Source of the DNA: Dyadobacter sp. MSC1_007 | GTDB taxonomy: Bacteria; Bacteroidota; Bacteroidia; Cytophagales; Spirosomataceae | Direction of reading: 5' to 3' | DNA length: 64,000 nt | Assembly: GCF_023667495.1 (NCBI RefSeq) | Contig: NZ_JAMOZL010000017.1 | Coordinates: 92,963 to 156,962, forward strand | Part shown: piece after piece, positions 8,685 through 18,045 of the stretch | Numbering within the stretch: the stretch's first letter is position 1 | Layout of the letters: every line of letters starts with the position of its first letter | The notes under the pieces: generated by a model | The model's input: only the letters and a program-made list of their open reading frames with translations | Databases searched by the model: none | What the model was told of the DNA's origin: nothing | Made by a program: the position numbers and the translations under genes

Positions 8685-10109
8685 ATGAAATTGACATTTT
8701 GGGGAGCTACACAACAGGTTACCGGTAGCATGTTCCTTTTGGAATCGGATGATTACCGGATTTTGATCGATTGTGGCTCTGATTTTGACTTGGATGAGAT
8801 TGGCAAAAAAAACAGGTATGAGCAACAAAAGAGCGTATTTCCGTTTGAACCCAGTCTGATCAATACTGTTCTTCTTACACACGCTCATATTGACCATTCG
8901 GGAAATATCCCCAATCTATATAAGGAGGGATTTGAAGGAAGGGTTGTTTGTACAGAGCCGACGATGGCGCTTACTGCATTACTGCTGAAAGATGCAGCGA
9001 ATCTGCACCAAAAACGTCTCAATGCAAGAAACGGAGCTTCCGGCCGCAAAAAAAGCAAAAAGAAAAAGGAAGTTCCGATGGATTACTTTGCTGAAAAACA
9101 CGTAATCGAGGCGCTGGACAATTTTGTACCGGTTGCATTCGGGCAGCGTTACCGCATTGCCGACAATGTTACCGTCACCTATTATGCCGCCGGCCACCTG
9201 CTGGGCGCTGCGCATATCGTATTGGAAGTTTATGAAGACGGTCAGAAGAAAAGGCTTTGCTTTTCGGGAGATATTGGCCGGAGCAACTACCCCCTGCTCA
9301 CCGACCCGCAGGAAATACCGCAAGTCGACTATCTCATCTGCGAATCGACCTATGGAAACCGACTGCATGAAGATCAGGGTGGACCAGAGGAGACGCTTGC
9401 GGATGTAATCAAACGTACATGTATCGACATTCCCGGACGGCTCATTATCCCGTCTTTCAGCGTTGGTCGCACGCAGGCGCTCCTTTATACGCTCAACAAA
9501 TTATATCTCGACCGTTCATTTCCCTACATCAAGGTATTTTCTGATAGTCCGCTTGCCCACAGCAGCACGAAGGTGTACCAGCGCCATGTTCGGTTACTCA
9601 ATAAAGAGGCGCGGAATTTCCAGGAAAATAATGATATGCTTTTCGATTTTGAGAACCTGGTTTATCTCGAAAGTCAGGATGCGAGCAGGGCGGTATCTAA
9701 TTACAACGAGCCGTGCATTATCATTTCATCGTCCGGAATGGTGCAGGGCGGGCGTGTGGAGCAGCACGTGGAGGCCAATATCGGCAACCCTTACGCGACT
9801 ATCCTGATGATCGGATATGCGTCGGAAGGGACCCTCGGATGGAGGCTTTTGAACGGGCAGGATACCATATCGATTCGCGGAAAGCAGTATCCCGTCTTGG
9901 CTAATATTGAAAAAATTGACGTATTTAGCGGCCACGGAGACCAAAACGACTTGCTGAAATTTGTAAAAATGCAGGATCCCGAAAAACTAAAAAGCGTTTT
10001 TCTCGTCCACGGAGAGCAGCAAAGTATGGCTGATTTTCAAAGTAAAATACAAGAATCCGGCTATAAAACGGTAGAAATACCATTGAGGGGGCAGACTTAC
10101 GAACTCTGA
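8685..10109 (+). CDS. MBL-fold/beta-CASP metallo-hydrolase (RNA-processing exonuclease type)
   Basis: 474 residues. The metallo-beta-lactamase zinc motif HAHIDH lies at 66-71; FSGDIGR and ESTYGN around residues ~195-230 are further metal and substrate motifs. The central beta-CASP insertion contains SVGRTQALLYTL, SSSGMVQGGRVEQH and, near the end, the FSGHGDQ motif with the last metal-binding His. This architecture matches the CPSF-73/Ysh1-like RNA nucleases found in bacteria. The basic insert GRKKSKKKKEV (~residues 115-125) could bind nucleic acid. It heads a probable operon with accA. RNA is the likely substrate by family, but this is not shown by the sequence. Confidence 0.88.
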   Translation: MKLTFWGATQQVTGSMFLLESDDYRILIDCGSDFDLDEIGKKNRYEQQKSVFPFEPSLINTVLLTHAHIDHSGNIPNLYKEGFEGRVVCTEPTMALTALLLKDAANLHQKRLNARNGASGRKKSKKKKEVPMDYFAEKHVIEALDNFVPVAFGQRYRIADNVTVTYYAAGHLLGAAHIVLEVYEDGQKKRLCFSGDIGRSNYPLLTDPQEIPQVDYLICESTYGNRLHEDQGGPEETLADVIKRTCIDIPGRLIIPSFSVGRTQALLYTLNKLYLDRSFPYIKVFSDSPLAHSSTKVYQRHVRLLNKEARNFQENNDMLFDFENLVYLESQDASRAVSNYNEPCIIISSSGMVQGGRVEQHVEANIGNPYATILMIGYASEGTLGWRLLNGQDTISIRGKQYPVLANIEKIDVFSGHGDQNDLLKFVKMQDPEKLKSVFLVHGEQQSMADFQSKIQESGYKTVEIPLRGQTYEL

Positions 10110-10148
10110 CATCCCTGATCTTAGCCCACAAATCACCAGAACCTAAAT

Positions 10149-11105
10149 ATGAGAACATACCTGGATTTTGAAAAGCCTATGGCCGAGCTGGAAAGAAAGC
10201 TCGAAGAAATGAAAACGTTGGCCAAGGAGAACAATGTGGATTTTTCGGACGCCATATCGTTGCTGGAAGGCAATATCACCAATCTTCGAAAAGAAATATT
10301 TGAAAACCTGACGCGCTGGCAGCGTGTGCAACTATCACGCCACCCCGACAGGCCATATACCCTCGATTATATCGAACTGATATGCGACGAATTTATCGAA
10401 CTGCATGGTGACCGCCAGGTGCGGGACGATCCGGCTATTATCGGCGGATTGGCCAATGTAGGCGGCCAGTCGTTCATGCTGATCGGCCAGCAGAAAGGGC
10501 GCAATACCAAGCAGCGGCAACACCGCAACTTCGGTATGCCCAATCCCGAAGGTTACCGCAAGGCACTCCGATTGATGAAGCTGGCTGAAAAATTCAACAA
10601 ACCCATTGTGACGCTTATCGACACTCCAGGCGCATTTCCGGGCATGGAAGCAGAGGAGCGTGGACAAGGTGAAGCCATTGCCCGTAACCTGAAAGAAATG
10701 TTTATGCTGAAAGTGCCGGTGATCTGTATCGTGATCGGTGAAGGTGCATCCGGTGGCGCATTGGGTATCGCGATAGGCGACCGAGTGCTGATGCTCGAAA
10801 ACACCTGGTATTCCGTTATTTCACCTGAAAACTGCTCGGCGATCCTTTGGAGAAGCTGGGATTTCAAAGAGCAGGCGGCAGAAGCGATGAAAATCACTGC
10901 CAAGGACATGAAAAAGAATAACCTGATCGACGGTATCATTGCCGAACCACTCGGCGGCGCGCACCTCGACCATAACTGGATGGCAGAGGAGATAAAAAAG
11001 ACCATACTCGAAAATATCACGGAGCTTTCGGGCATCTCCGAGCAAGACAGGATCGACCAGCGTATCGAGAAATTCTGTGCAATGGGCGTGGTGGTAGAAC
11101 AGTAA
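10149..11105 (+). CDS. accA: Acetyl-CoA carboxylase carboxyltransferase subunit alpha
   Basis: 318 residues, full length for AccA. It begins with the typical LDFEKPMAELERKLEEM helix. The crotonase-fold carboxyltransferase core contains LIDTPGAFPGMEAEERGQGE and IGEGASGGALGIAIGD, the glycine-rich loops that form the carboxybiotin/acetyl-CoA site. With AccD it transfers CO2 from biotin to acetyl-CoA, the first committed step of fatty-acid synthesis. It follows the metallo-hydrolase by 39 bases and precedes the HAD gene by 5, so it is co-transcribed. Confidence 0.98.
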   Translation: MRTYLDFEKPMAELERKLEEMKTLAKENNVDFSDAISLLEGNITNLRKEIFENLTRWQRVQLSRHPDRPYTLDYIELICDEFIELHGDRQVRDDPAIIGGLANVGGQSFMLIGQQKGRNTKQRQHRNFGMPNPEGYRKALRLMKLAEKFNKPIVTLIDTPGAFPGMEAEERGQGEAIARNLKEMFMLKVPVICIVIGEGASGGALGIAIGDRVLMLENTWYSVISPENCSAILWRSWDFKEQAAEAMKITAKDMKKNNLIDGIIAEPLGGAHLDHNWMAEEIKKTILENITELSGISEQDRIDQRIEKFCAMGVVVEQ

Positions 11106-11110
11106 TATCG

Positions 11111-11746
11111 ATGAAAAACAGTAAAATCAGGAATATCATTTTCGATCTCGGCGATGTAATACTCAACATCGATGTGCCTATCGCTTCCAAATCGTTTGGC
11201 GAACTGAGCGGCAAGGAACAGGCCGAGATCATGAAGATTTTTAAGGAGAGCGATCTTTTCCGGCAATTTGAGACCGGCCTTCTTGACGAACCTACATTTC
11301 GAAATTATGTTCGTGAGATCCTGAATTTGCCTGATCTTTCCGACGAGGCAATCGATACAGCATGGAACAGCCTGTTGCTGGACTTGCCGCCGGAGCGCGT
11401 GGAATTGCTGAAAAAACTGTCGCAAAAATACCGTCTTTTCCTACTGAGCAATACCAGTTCTATTCACATTACCCAGGTCAATAAGATATTGAAAGCGTCC
11501 ACCGGCGTCGAAAGGCTTGGCGACCTTTTTGAAACCGTTTTCCTCTCCTACGAAATGGGCTTGATGAAGCCGGATCCCCGCATTTACACGCAGGTACTCG
11601 AACAAGCTGGACTTTTGGCTGAGGAAACGCTCTTCCTGGACGACAATGCCGACAATATCAAATCCGCGTCCGAAGTGGGCATCGAGACGATCCATGTCCA
11701 AAAACCGGTTACCATTCTGGAATATTTGAAAGACTATGCCGTCTAA
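11111..11746 (+). CDS. HAD family phosphatase
   Basis: 211 residues. Motif I IFDLGDVIL carries the nucleophile Asp12; LLSNTSS near residue 115 is motif II; MGLMKPDPRIY supplies the motif III lysine; and LFLDDNADNIKSA holds the motif IV aspartates. The alpha-helical cap between motifs I and II resembles the haloacid-dehalogenase/epoxide-hydrolase N-terminal-like (YihX) group, which acts on sugar phosphates or nucleotides. The exact substrate is unknown. It is tightly packed between accA (5-base gap) and the site-2 protease gene, with which it overlaps by 11 bases. Confidence 0.92.
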   Translation: MKNSKIRNIIFDLGDVILNIDVPIASKSFGELSGKEQAEIMKIFKESDLFRQFETGLLDEPTFRNYVREILNLPDLSDEAIDTAWNSLLLDLPPERVELLKKLSQKYRLFLLSNTSSIHITQVNKILKASTGVERLGDLFETVFLSYEMGLMKPDPRIYTQVLEQAGLLAEETLFLDDNADNIKSASEVGIETIHVQKPVTILEYLKDYAV

Positions 11747-12935
11747 CACGCGAACTCACGTCATCCAGGCAATTCTTTTTGTAGTTACCATTATCACCAC
11801 CACGATGGCCGGTGCTGAATGGATGTTCGGTAATATTTTTTCGTTCGTGTACGACATGATCTATTTTTTGATGGGTCAAAAAGCGACCGAAGGTGCGCCA
11901 ATCGTGGCCAAGCCGATGGGCTGGCCGGAGTTTGTACAGGGCTTTCATTTCTCCATTCCGTTCCTGTTAATCCTGACGATTCACGAATTCGGGCACTATT
12001 TCGTTGCCAGGGCTCACCAGGTGAAAGTTACACTCCCCTACTATATTCCATTGTGGTTCGGAATATCGCAGAGCATCGGAACAATGGGCGCTTTTATCCG
12101 CATTAAATCCGTTGTAAAATCCAGGTTAAAGTTCTTCGATATCGGTATTGCCGGTCCGCTGGCGGGGTTTATCGCTGCATTGGTCGTGCTATGGTATGGT
12201 TTTACACACCTGCCTCCGCCTGAGTATATTTTCAGTATACATCCGGAATACGCAAGATATGGCCTTAGTTACCCGCAGTTCGCATATGAAAATGCTTCTG
12301 GAAATCTGGTTTTGGGTGACAATATCCTTTTCTGGCTGTTCAAAACGTATGTTGCAGATCCGGCACGGTTACCGCACGTTTATGAAATGATCCATTATCC
12401 GTACATTTTTGCGGGGTATCTGGCGCTTTTCTTTACATCGCTGAACCTTATCCCTATTGGTCAGCTCGATGGCGGCCATATCCTTTACGGATTGATTGGC
12501 AAGAAAAAATTCAATGTAGTAGCACCTATATTGTTCGGGATCTTTGCATTCTATGCCGGGCTTGGGCTTTTTCGCACAGAATCCTTCGCCATCGGCAGCG
12601 ATGCTGTGTTTTACGAGAGGCTTTTCTATCTTGCCATCTACATTTACTTTCTCTACATCTGCTTCAAACGCGCATTCGACAATCCGTCCACTGCATTAAT
12701 GGTCGGCCTGATGGTCGTAGTAGGCCAGTTTGCCATTTCGTACGTTAGACCGGACTGGGAAGGCTCAACAGGATTTCTCCCGTTCGTATTCATCCTGGGC
12801 CGCTTTCTAGGCATTAAACACCCTGAAACAGAAGACAATGCGCCTTTGGACCTTCCAAGAATCATTTTGGGAATTTGTGCGCTGATCATCTTCGTCATCT
12901 CTTTCAGTCCCACTCCATTTATTATCATTGAGTAG
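11736..12935 (+). CDS. Site-2 protease family (M50) membrane metallopeptidase
   Basis: 399 residues with about eight hydrophobic segments. The zinc motif HEFGH (83-87) lies in a membrane helix (LTIHEFGHYFVARAH), and the second metal ligand is in GQLDGGHILYGL (~residue 243). These features define S2P-type intramembrane proteases, which cleave membrane-spanning regulators or signal peptides within the bilayer. No PDZ domain is apparent, unlike RseP. The ATG overlaps the end of the HAD gene by 11 bases, implying translational coupling. The substrate is unknown. Confidence 0.92.
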   Translation: MPSNTRTHVIQAILFVVTIITTTMAGAEWMFGNIFSFVYDMIYFLMGQKATEGAPIVAKPMGWPEFVQGFHFSIPFLLILTIHEFGHYFVARAHQVKVTLPYYIPLWFGISQSIGTMGAFIRIKSVVKSRLKFFDIGIAGPLAGFIAALVVLWYGFTHLPPPEYIFSIHPEYARYGLSYPQFAYENASGNLVLGDNILFWLFKTYVADPARLPHVYEMIHYPYIFAGYLALFFTSLNLIPIGQLDGGHILYGLIGKKKFNVVAPILFGIFAFYAGLGLFRTESFAIGSDAVFYERLFYLAIYIYFLYICFKRAFDNPSTALMVGLMVVVGQFAISYVRPDWEGSTGFLPFVFILGRFLGIKHPETEDNAPLDLPRIILGICALIIFVISFSPTPFIIIE

Positions 12936-12970
12936 TCAAATCAGCAGGAGATCGACGGCGGGCAGCTCTT

Positions 12971-14017
12971 TTGATGATTATGAGCACCAGCAGGCAACTA
13001 CACGATCCTATTTACATTCCCAGAAGGCGGTTTCTTAAATCCTGCATTGCGGCCCCCTTGCTTCGGCCTATAATGCAATCAGAAGAAAATTTCGCTTATT
13101 CGGTTAAAGGCAAGATAGCTGTCAAAGACCTCGGCCCTACGCTCATTCACGAACATGTGCTTGTGGATTTTATTGGTGCTGATAAAATAACCCTTGACCG
13201 CTGGAAGCACGATGATGTCATTAAAAAAGTGCTTCCCTATTTGCTGGAAATTAAATCACGAGGTATCAAAAGCATTGTAGAATGCACACCTGCATTTCTT
13301 GGCAGGGATGTGGTGCTTTTACAAAAATTATCAGAATTATCAGGACTCAATATCCTGACGAACACGGGCTACTACGGCGCTTCGGACAACAAATATCTCC
13401 CCTCGTGGGCATTTACTGAAACGGCGCAACAACTGGCCGAACGCTGGGTCAAAGAATTTGAAGTCGGGATTGAAGGCACTGCGATACGGCCGGGATTTAT
13501 CAAAACCGGCGTAAACAGCGGCACACTTTCGGTATTACATCAAAAATTGATCAAAGCAGCCGCATTGACGCACTTGAAGACCGGCTTAATGATTTGCTCG
13601 CACACAGGTCCCGCGTTGCCTGCAAGGGAAGAAATCGATATCTTCAAAAAAACCGGAGTAAGTCCGAAAGCATTTGTATGGGTTCATGCCAATGGCACTG
13701 ACGAAGAGATAATGGATGTGTCAAAGAGTGGTTGCTGGATCAGTCTCGACGGAATAGGGCCTGACAATATCGATAAGCATGTAAAACTGATCTCATTGCT
13801 ACGATCCACAAGTCTGCTTCAACAGGTGCTAATATCCCACGACGCGGGCTGGTACCGTCCCGGCGAGCCAAACGGTGGCGAATTCCGGGGTTACACCACG
13901 ATTTCCGACCGCCTGCTCCCGGCCTTGAAACAAGAAGGTTTTACCGAAAAAGAAATAAGTCAGTTGCTGGTCACGAACCCGGCGAATGCATTTGCAGTGA
14001 AAATCCGAAAGTTGTAA
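12971..14017 (+). CDS. Phosphotriesterase-family (amidohydrolase-fold) hydrolase, probably Tat-exported
   Basis: 348 residues; the start could also be the Met at position 4. A twin-arginine stretch (PRRRFLKS, residues 17-24) precedes a short apolar segment, suggesting Tat export. The metal-site motif HEH is at 60-62, RPGFIKTGV carries the probable carboxylated bridging lysine, and SHTG, WVHAN and ISHDAGW provide further ligands. The family includes phosphotriesterases and lactonases; the natural substrate is likely a lactone, but the sequence does not decide this. It is last in the run of genes from 8685 and ends 9 bases from the convergent kinase gene. Confidence 0.87.
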   Translation: MMIMSTSRQLHDPIYIPRRRFLKSCIAAPLLRPIMQSEENFAYSVKGKIAVKDLGPTLIHEHVLVDFIGADKITLDRWKHDDVIKKVLPYLLEIKSRGIKSIVECTPAFLGRDVVLLQKLSELSGLNILTNTGYYGASDNKYLPSWAFTETAQQLAERWVKEFEVGIEGTAIRPGFIKTGVNSGTLSVLHQKLIKAAALTHLKTGLMICSHTGPALPAREEIDIFKKTGVSPKAFVWVHANGTDEEIMDVSKSGCWISLDGIGPDNIDKHVKLISLLRSTSLLQQVLISHDAGWYRPGEPNGGEFRGYTTISDRLLPALKQEGFTEKEISQLLVTNPANAFAVKIRKL

Positions 14018-14026
14018 AAAGCCGGA

Positions 14027-15316
14027 TTAGAGTTCTATCACAAACTCGGTCCAGCCATCTCCATTAGTACGAAGGGAAAATGTAAACCCGTGGTTTGCCA
14101 AGATTTCGCGGGTAAGTGTCAGGCCTATACCCTGTCCGTCTGGTTTGGTACTGAAAAAAGGATTGAAGAGTTGCACGTTCACTTCCGGATCAATCGGTTT
14201 ACCGTTATTCCTGAATACGATACGCGATTCGGACACCTCAACCTTAATCTCCGCCCCATTCTCGCAGGCTTCGATCGCATTCTTGATCACATTGACCGAA
14301 ACCTGTTCTATTTGTCCCCGATCCACACTTCTGTAAACCGGTGTTGTCGACAAGTCATAACCGATCTTAATACCCCGGCCAGCCGCCGAATGCTCCATAA
14401 AAACGGCCACATCCTTAATCAGCTTCACCATATCAGTCTCCACGCGCACCGGCGCGGGCAGCCGCACGACATCTGCGAAATTGCGCATGAAACGAGTGAG
14501 CCGCTGGTTGCGGTCCGAAGCGATCTGCAAGGCTTCCTTTACTTCCTTATATTCTGATTCCGGCAGCATTTGGTTCGTCGTCTGCAAGATCGAATCCGTT
14601 GCCCCAAGCGTGTTATTAACCTCGTGCGCCATCATCCGGATCACTTTCCCATAAGCATTCTTCTCCGATTCGAGAATCTCATTGGTCAGCTCTTCGATCA
14701 TCAAAAATGAGCGCCGGAAGCCACGGTCCATAAAATGCGAACGCTGGGCTTTTAATGTAACGATCCCGTTCGTTTTTACCATCCGGGCGTCGCCGTCCTG
14801 CATGCCTACGAATTCTTCGAGCAGTGCGTGTCCGGTATCGTCCAGCTTACGCCCCACCAGCGTCACGTTTGAATCGTCAAACTGGATTTTAGCCTTGCTG
14901 TTAAGCGATTCAATGCGGTCGTCGTAATCTAATATGATGATCGAAATAGGCGATGCCTCGATGAGTTTTTCAAGAAAGAAGTGCTGCTCGTTCAGTTTTA
15001 TCCTTTCTTCCCGCAGCTGATCGATCATCAAATTATACACTTCAATCAGCACATCCACCTCGCCTTTGCCGGTAGGCACGAACTTGATGGAAAAGTCTTT
15101 ATCCTTGATGGCTTCAATTCCGGACTTCACAAATTGGATAGGTTGCATAAAGTTGTGGTATAAAGCAATGGAAGCAGCGGCAGATAAAAGGAGGAACACC
15201 TCCGAACCGATGAAGAGCAATTTGTCCTCAAAAAGCAACTTATAAACCAGCAGGATCAGCACCAGGTGCAATATGGCGATGTAACAAATGTATTTGGTCC
15301 TGGTCGACAACCTCAT
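14027..15316 (-). CDS. Sensor histidine kinase (NtrB/NtrY-like)
   Basis: 429 residues. Two N-terminal membrane helices (~9-29 and ~33-53) with almost no periplasmic loop are followed by a HAMP-like linker, a degenerate PAS segment (~residues 110-200), a phospho-acceptor helix with His231 in MMAHEVNNTLG, and a GHKL ATPase domain (NVIKNAIEAC N-box; GQGIGLTLTREIL). The lack of a sensor loop suggests it senses something in or below the membrane. It overlaps the response-regulator gene by four bases (ATGA), so the two are coupled. Both lie at the end of the exporter operon and probably control it. Confidence 0.93.
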   Translation of the reverse strand: MRLSTRTKYICYIAILHLVLILLVYKLLFEDKLLFIGSEVFLLLSAAASIALYHNFMQPIQFVKSGIEAIKDKDFSIKFVPTGKGEVDVLIEVYNLMIDQLREERIKLNEQHFFLEKLIEASPISIIILDYDDRIESLNSKAKIQFDDSNVTLVGRKLDDTGHALLEEFVGMQDGDARMVKTNGIVTLKAQRSHFMDRGFRRSFLMIEELTNEILESEKNAYGKVIRMMAHEVNNTLGATDSILQTTNQMLPESEYKEVKEALQIASDRNQRLTRFMRNFADVVRLPAPVRVETDMVKLIKDVAVFMEHSAAGRGIKIGYDLSTTPVYRSVDRGQIEQVSVNVIKNAIEACENGAEIKVEVSESRIVFRNNGKPIDPEVNVQLFNPFFSTKPDGQGIGLTLTREILANHGFTFSLRTNGDGWTEFVIEL

Positions 15317-16686
15317 ACTTCCTCGGAATCAAATGAAATGCCATATTTTTCGAGCCTGCGGTACAATGCAAAACGCGTGATACCTAGGGAGCGGGCCACT
15401 TTACTGACCTTATTCTGATGATATTGCATCGCCCGCGTGATCATTTGATACTCCATTTCTTCCAGTGTTATACTTCCTACCTCCGGAAGGTTCTTCTGTG
15501 CCTGCACGGACGTGCCAGCGGTCAGATTTCGTTGAAAATCGGCTATATCCAGCGTATCGGAGCCTGCCAGGAGCACAGTTCGTTCAACCAGGTTTTTAAG
15601 TTGTCTGATATTGCCCTGCAACGGAAGCGTTTTCAGCCATTTCATCGCTGCGGCGCTTAGTTTGAGGCTTGGACGTTGGTAAATCGTTTTCAGGTTATCA
15701 ACAAAAAACTCTGAAAGCAGCGGAATATCGTCAGGGCGCTCGCGCAATGCGGGCAGCTTTACGGTAATGAGGTTAATGCGGTAATAAAGGTCCTCTCTGA
15801 ACGTCCCCTGCGCCACCATTTCTTCCAGATTGCGGTTCGTAGCGCAGATCACCCGCACGTCCACTGTCCGGCTTTTGCTACTCCCGAGCGGTTCAAATGT
15901 GCGCTCCTGCAACACCCGGAGCAATTTCACCTGACTGGATAGGTCAAGCTCCCCTATTTCATCCAGAAATATCGAACCCTTGTGCGCCATCTCGAAACGG
16001 CCGATCCGGTCGCTTTTGGCATCAGTGAATGCACCACGGACATGCCCGAATAGCTCACTTTCAAATAATGTGGACGAAATGCCGCCAAGGTTCACTTTTA
16101 CAAATGGCCTTACCTTCCTTTTACTGTTCAAATGGATTGCCTCTGCGATCAGCTCCTTACCAGTGCCGCTTTCTCCCGTGATGAGCACAGGCGCATCCGT
16201 AGGCGCAACCCGCCCGATCGTTTCGAGGATGTCGAGTAACCTGGGGTCCTGCCCTACTATATTTTCAAAATGATATTGTTGGTCGAGCTTTTTGCGGTTA
16301 GCCGTTACGGCGACCTGTTTAGACAGGCTCAGGACCGTGCGAACCGATTGAGTAAGATACTCGTTCTGCCAGGGTTTTGTGATAAAATCAATTGCCCCTT
16401 CTTTCATTCCTCTCACCGCCAGGTCTATCGTCCCCCAGCCGGTGATCAGGATAACCGGAATTGCCTGATCATGCTTCTTAATGCGCTGCAAAAGCGCCAT
16501 ACCCTCGTTCCCCGACGTTTCTATCGAAAAGTTCAGATCCAGCAGGATTAGCTCGGGCGTTTCCTTTTTCAATATATCAAAAGTCTCTTCCGGCGAAGAC
16601 ACACCCTTCACCTCGAAACCCTCCTTTTTAAGAAGAAGCATCAAAGAAGTACGAATAGCAAGGTCATCGTCTACGATCAGGAGCAT
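15313..16686 (-). CDS. Sigma-54-dependent response regulator (NtrC family)
   Basis: 457 residues in three domains. The receiver domain (1-~120) has phospho-acceptor Asp50 (LILLD) and the conserved ITKPW lysine. The AAA+ domain (~140-380) has GESGTGKELIAE Walker A, the sigma-54 contact loop in the variant form GAFTDA, and FLDEIGEL Walker B. The C-terminal Fis-type HTH contains NKVSKVARSLGITRFALYRRL. It activates RNA polymerase carrying sigma-54. The neighbours suggest the exporter operon, in which the gene itself sits, is its target; a possible -24 element is seen upstream of the operon at 23010-23016. Confidence 0.95.
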   Translation of the reverse strand: MLLIVDDDLAIRTSLMLLLKKEGFEVKGVSSPEETFDILKKETPELILLDLNFSIETSGNEGMALLQRIKKHDQAIPVILITGWGTIDLAVRGMKEGAIDFITKPWQNEYLTQSVRTVLSLSKQVAVTANRKKLDQQYHFENIVGQDPRLLDILETIGRVAPTDAPVLITGESGTGKELIAEAIHLNSKRKVRPFVKVNLGGISSTLFESELFGHVRGAFTDAKSDRIGRFEMAHKGSIFLDEIGELDLSSQVKLLRVLQERTFEPLGSSKSRTVDVRVICATNRNLEEMVAQGTFREDLYYRINLITVKLPALRERPDDIPLLSEFFVDNLKTIYQRPSLKLSAAAMKWLKTLPLQGNIRQLKNLVERTVLLAGSDTLDIADFQRNLTAGTSVQAQKNLPEVGSITLEEMEYQMITRAMQYHQNKVSKVARSLGITRFALYRRLEKYGISFDSEEV

Positions 16687-16690
16687 TTTT

Positions 16691-16711
16691 CGGCTATCGG
16701 CTGTCGGCTGT
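16691..16711. repeat. 7-base tandem repeat, three units
   Basis: CGGCTAT-CGGCTGT-CGGCTGT directly upstream of the response-regulator start codon (which reads leftwards from 16686). The array covers the expected ribosome-binding region, so copy-number changes could alter spacing or translation. Confidence 0.55.
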
Positions 16712-16757
16712 CAGCAATCGGTTATCTAAATTAAACATTCTCCATTGTCACGGCGCC

Positions 16758-16828
16758 CATTCACCGTTCCACGGCGGCTCATTCCCCGTTCCACGGCGGC
16801 TCATTCACTCATTCAGTCATTCAAAATT
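16758..16828 (+). repeat. Two 22-base direct repeats plus (CATTCA)-type array
   Basis: Units of CATTC[A/C]CCGTTCCACGGCGGCT at 16758-16779 and 16780-16801, differing at one base, followed by CATTCACTCATTCAGTCATTC and ending in CATTCAAAATT (16818-16828), which runs into the stop codon of the first permease. An exact reverse-complement of the second 22-base unit is found on the other side of the same gene at 18010-18031. Confidence 0.8.
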
Positions 16829-17993
16829 ATTCCTCGTGCAACGCCACCGCCGGGTGTATGAGCGACGCTTGTCTGCTAGGGAACCAGGCACAGAGGGTTA
16901 CAATGATATAAATTACGGCAATAGTGGCCAAAATCGCCGTGATGTAAATTTTACTGTCGAGGTCAAATACATTCATCAGCGGAAACTGAACGGCGAAAAT
17001 AAGGCCTATTAACATGGCAAAAGTTGCCAATACCCATATTTCTCCTAAAAACTGTCCGGTAACCTTACCTTCCGTTGCACCCATGGCACGCCGCAACCCT
17101 ATTTCACCTTTCCTTCTCGCAATATTCAGATTAAGTACACCAAACAGACCAAGCGCTACATTAGTCAACAAAAACCCGCTGACAATGAGGAATATCAGCA
17201 CCGGCACCAACGTGAGGTTTTCGCGGTTTTTCCGGGATTCGGTCAGATAAGTAACTTCAATCCCCCAACCGGGAAGCATTACGGCGAGATCCTTGGCAAG
17301 CCGCGCCTCAAAATTAGCGTCTGTTCCCGGCCTTGTTTTGATGAGCACATTGGAATTCCACTTATCGTCTTTATCGATCATTTGAAACAATGCCGGCTTG
17401 TCGGACATAAATTCCCCTTTCGCTTTGAATTTATCGACCACACCAACCACCTTGAACGATTTTTTATCATCCCACTTGATCACTTTGCCGAGCGCAGACT
17501 CTTCGAGAAACAACTTATCCTCCATCTGCTTATTGATGACGATCGGAATAAACTTCGCGACCATATCGCCTTCCTTGTACCACCTGCCCTTTATCAAAGG
17601 CAGATCGAGCGTTTTGCTAAGTTCGGTATCTGTATTATAGAAGTCGGCTCCGACACTTACTTTCTTATAAGTAACCGAATTTCCCATCGTACTGGCTGAA
17701 AACGGCGTGTTGTTGCTCATTCTGCTGGCGGACTCCACTTCTTTGTAGCTTTTGATCCGCTGCAATGCCATTTCGAGCTTGCTGCCAATTTCCGTCGTAT
17801 CCTGGTTGCTCGCCAGGTCAAGATTCCAAACCTGCTTGTACTCGAACCCAATGGGCTGCAAGTAATTTCGCACGTTGTAAACGATCAGCGTCAAAACGCC
17901 GAACAGGACCATAAACGCCGCCCAGATCTCGATGATCATCAGCGAATGCGTGCCCTTTTTATTCCAGATTAATTTAAAAAGATGTCGAAGCAT
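16827..17993 (-). CDS. ABC transporter permease (MacB/FtsX-like), second of two
   Basis: 388 residues. One N-terminal membrane helix (~21-43), a large periplasmic MacB core-like domain (~50-265), then three helices in the FtsX domain (~275-380) containing NIARRKGEIGLRRAMGAT, the coupling segment that contacts the ATPase. MacB-like permeases do not move substrates through the inner membrane but work mechanically on periplasmic substrates with an adaptor and TolC. Encoded after a sister permease (18046-19290), ATPase, TolC and adaptor in the same operon. The gene is bracketed on both sides by inverted copies of the same repeat. Confidence 0.9.
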   Translation of the reverse strand: MLRHLFKLIWNKKGTHSLMIIEIWAAFMVLFGVLTLIVYNVRNYLQPIGFEYKQVWNLDLASNQDTTEIGSKLEMALQRIKSYKEVESASRMSNNTPFSASTMGNSVTYKKVSVGADFYNTDTELSKTLDLPLIKGRWYKEGDMVAKFIPIVINKQMEDKLFLEESALGKVIKWDDKKSFKVVGVVDKFKAKGEFMSDKPALFQMIDKDDKWNSNVLIKTRPGTDANFEARLAKDLAVMLPGWGIEVTYLTESRKNRENLTLVPVLIFLIVSGFLLTNVALGLFGVLNLNIARRKGEIGLRRAMGATEGKVTGQFLGEIWVLATFAMLIGLIFAVQFPLMNVFDLDSKIYITAILATIAVIYIIVTLCAWFPSRQASLIHPAVALHEE

Positions 17994-17998
17994 GAGTC

Positions 17999-18045
17999 AA
18001 TTTTGAATGAGCCGCCGTGGAACGGGGAATGAGTGAATGAGTGAA
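17999..18045 (-). repeat. Inverted copy of the 22-base repeat and (GAATGAGT) array
   Basis: AATTTTGAATGAG (17999-18011) overlaps AGCCGCCGTGGAACGGGGAATG (18010-18031), the exact reverse complement of 16780-16801, followed by GAGTGAATGAGTGAAT up to the stop codon of the upstream permease. The orientation is opposite to the copy beyond the other end of the gene, so both point inward. Confidence 0.8.

Noticed and set aside
10553..11425. A 290-codon open frame on the minus strand
   Set aside because: It runs antisense across accA and the HAD gene, both well supported; there is no recognisable domain.
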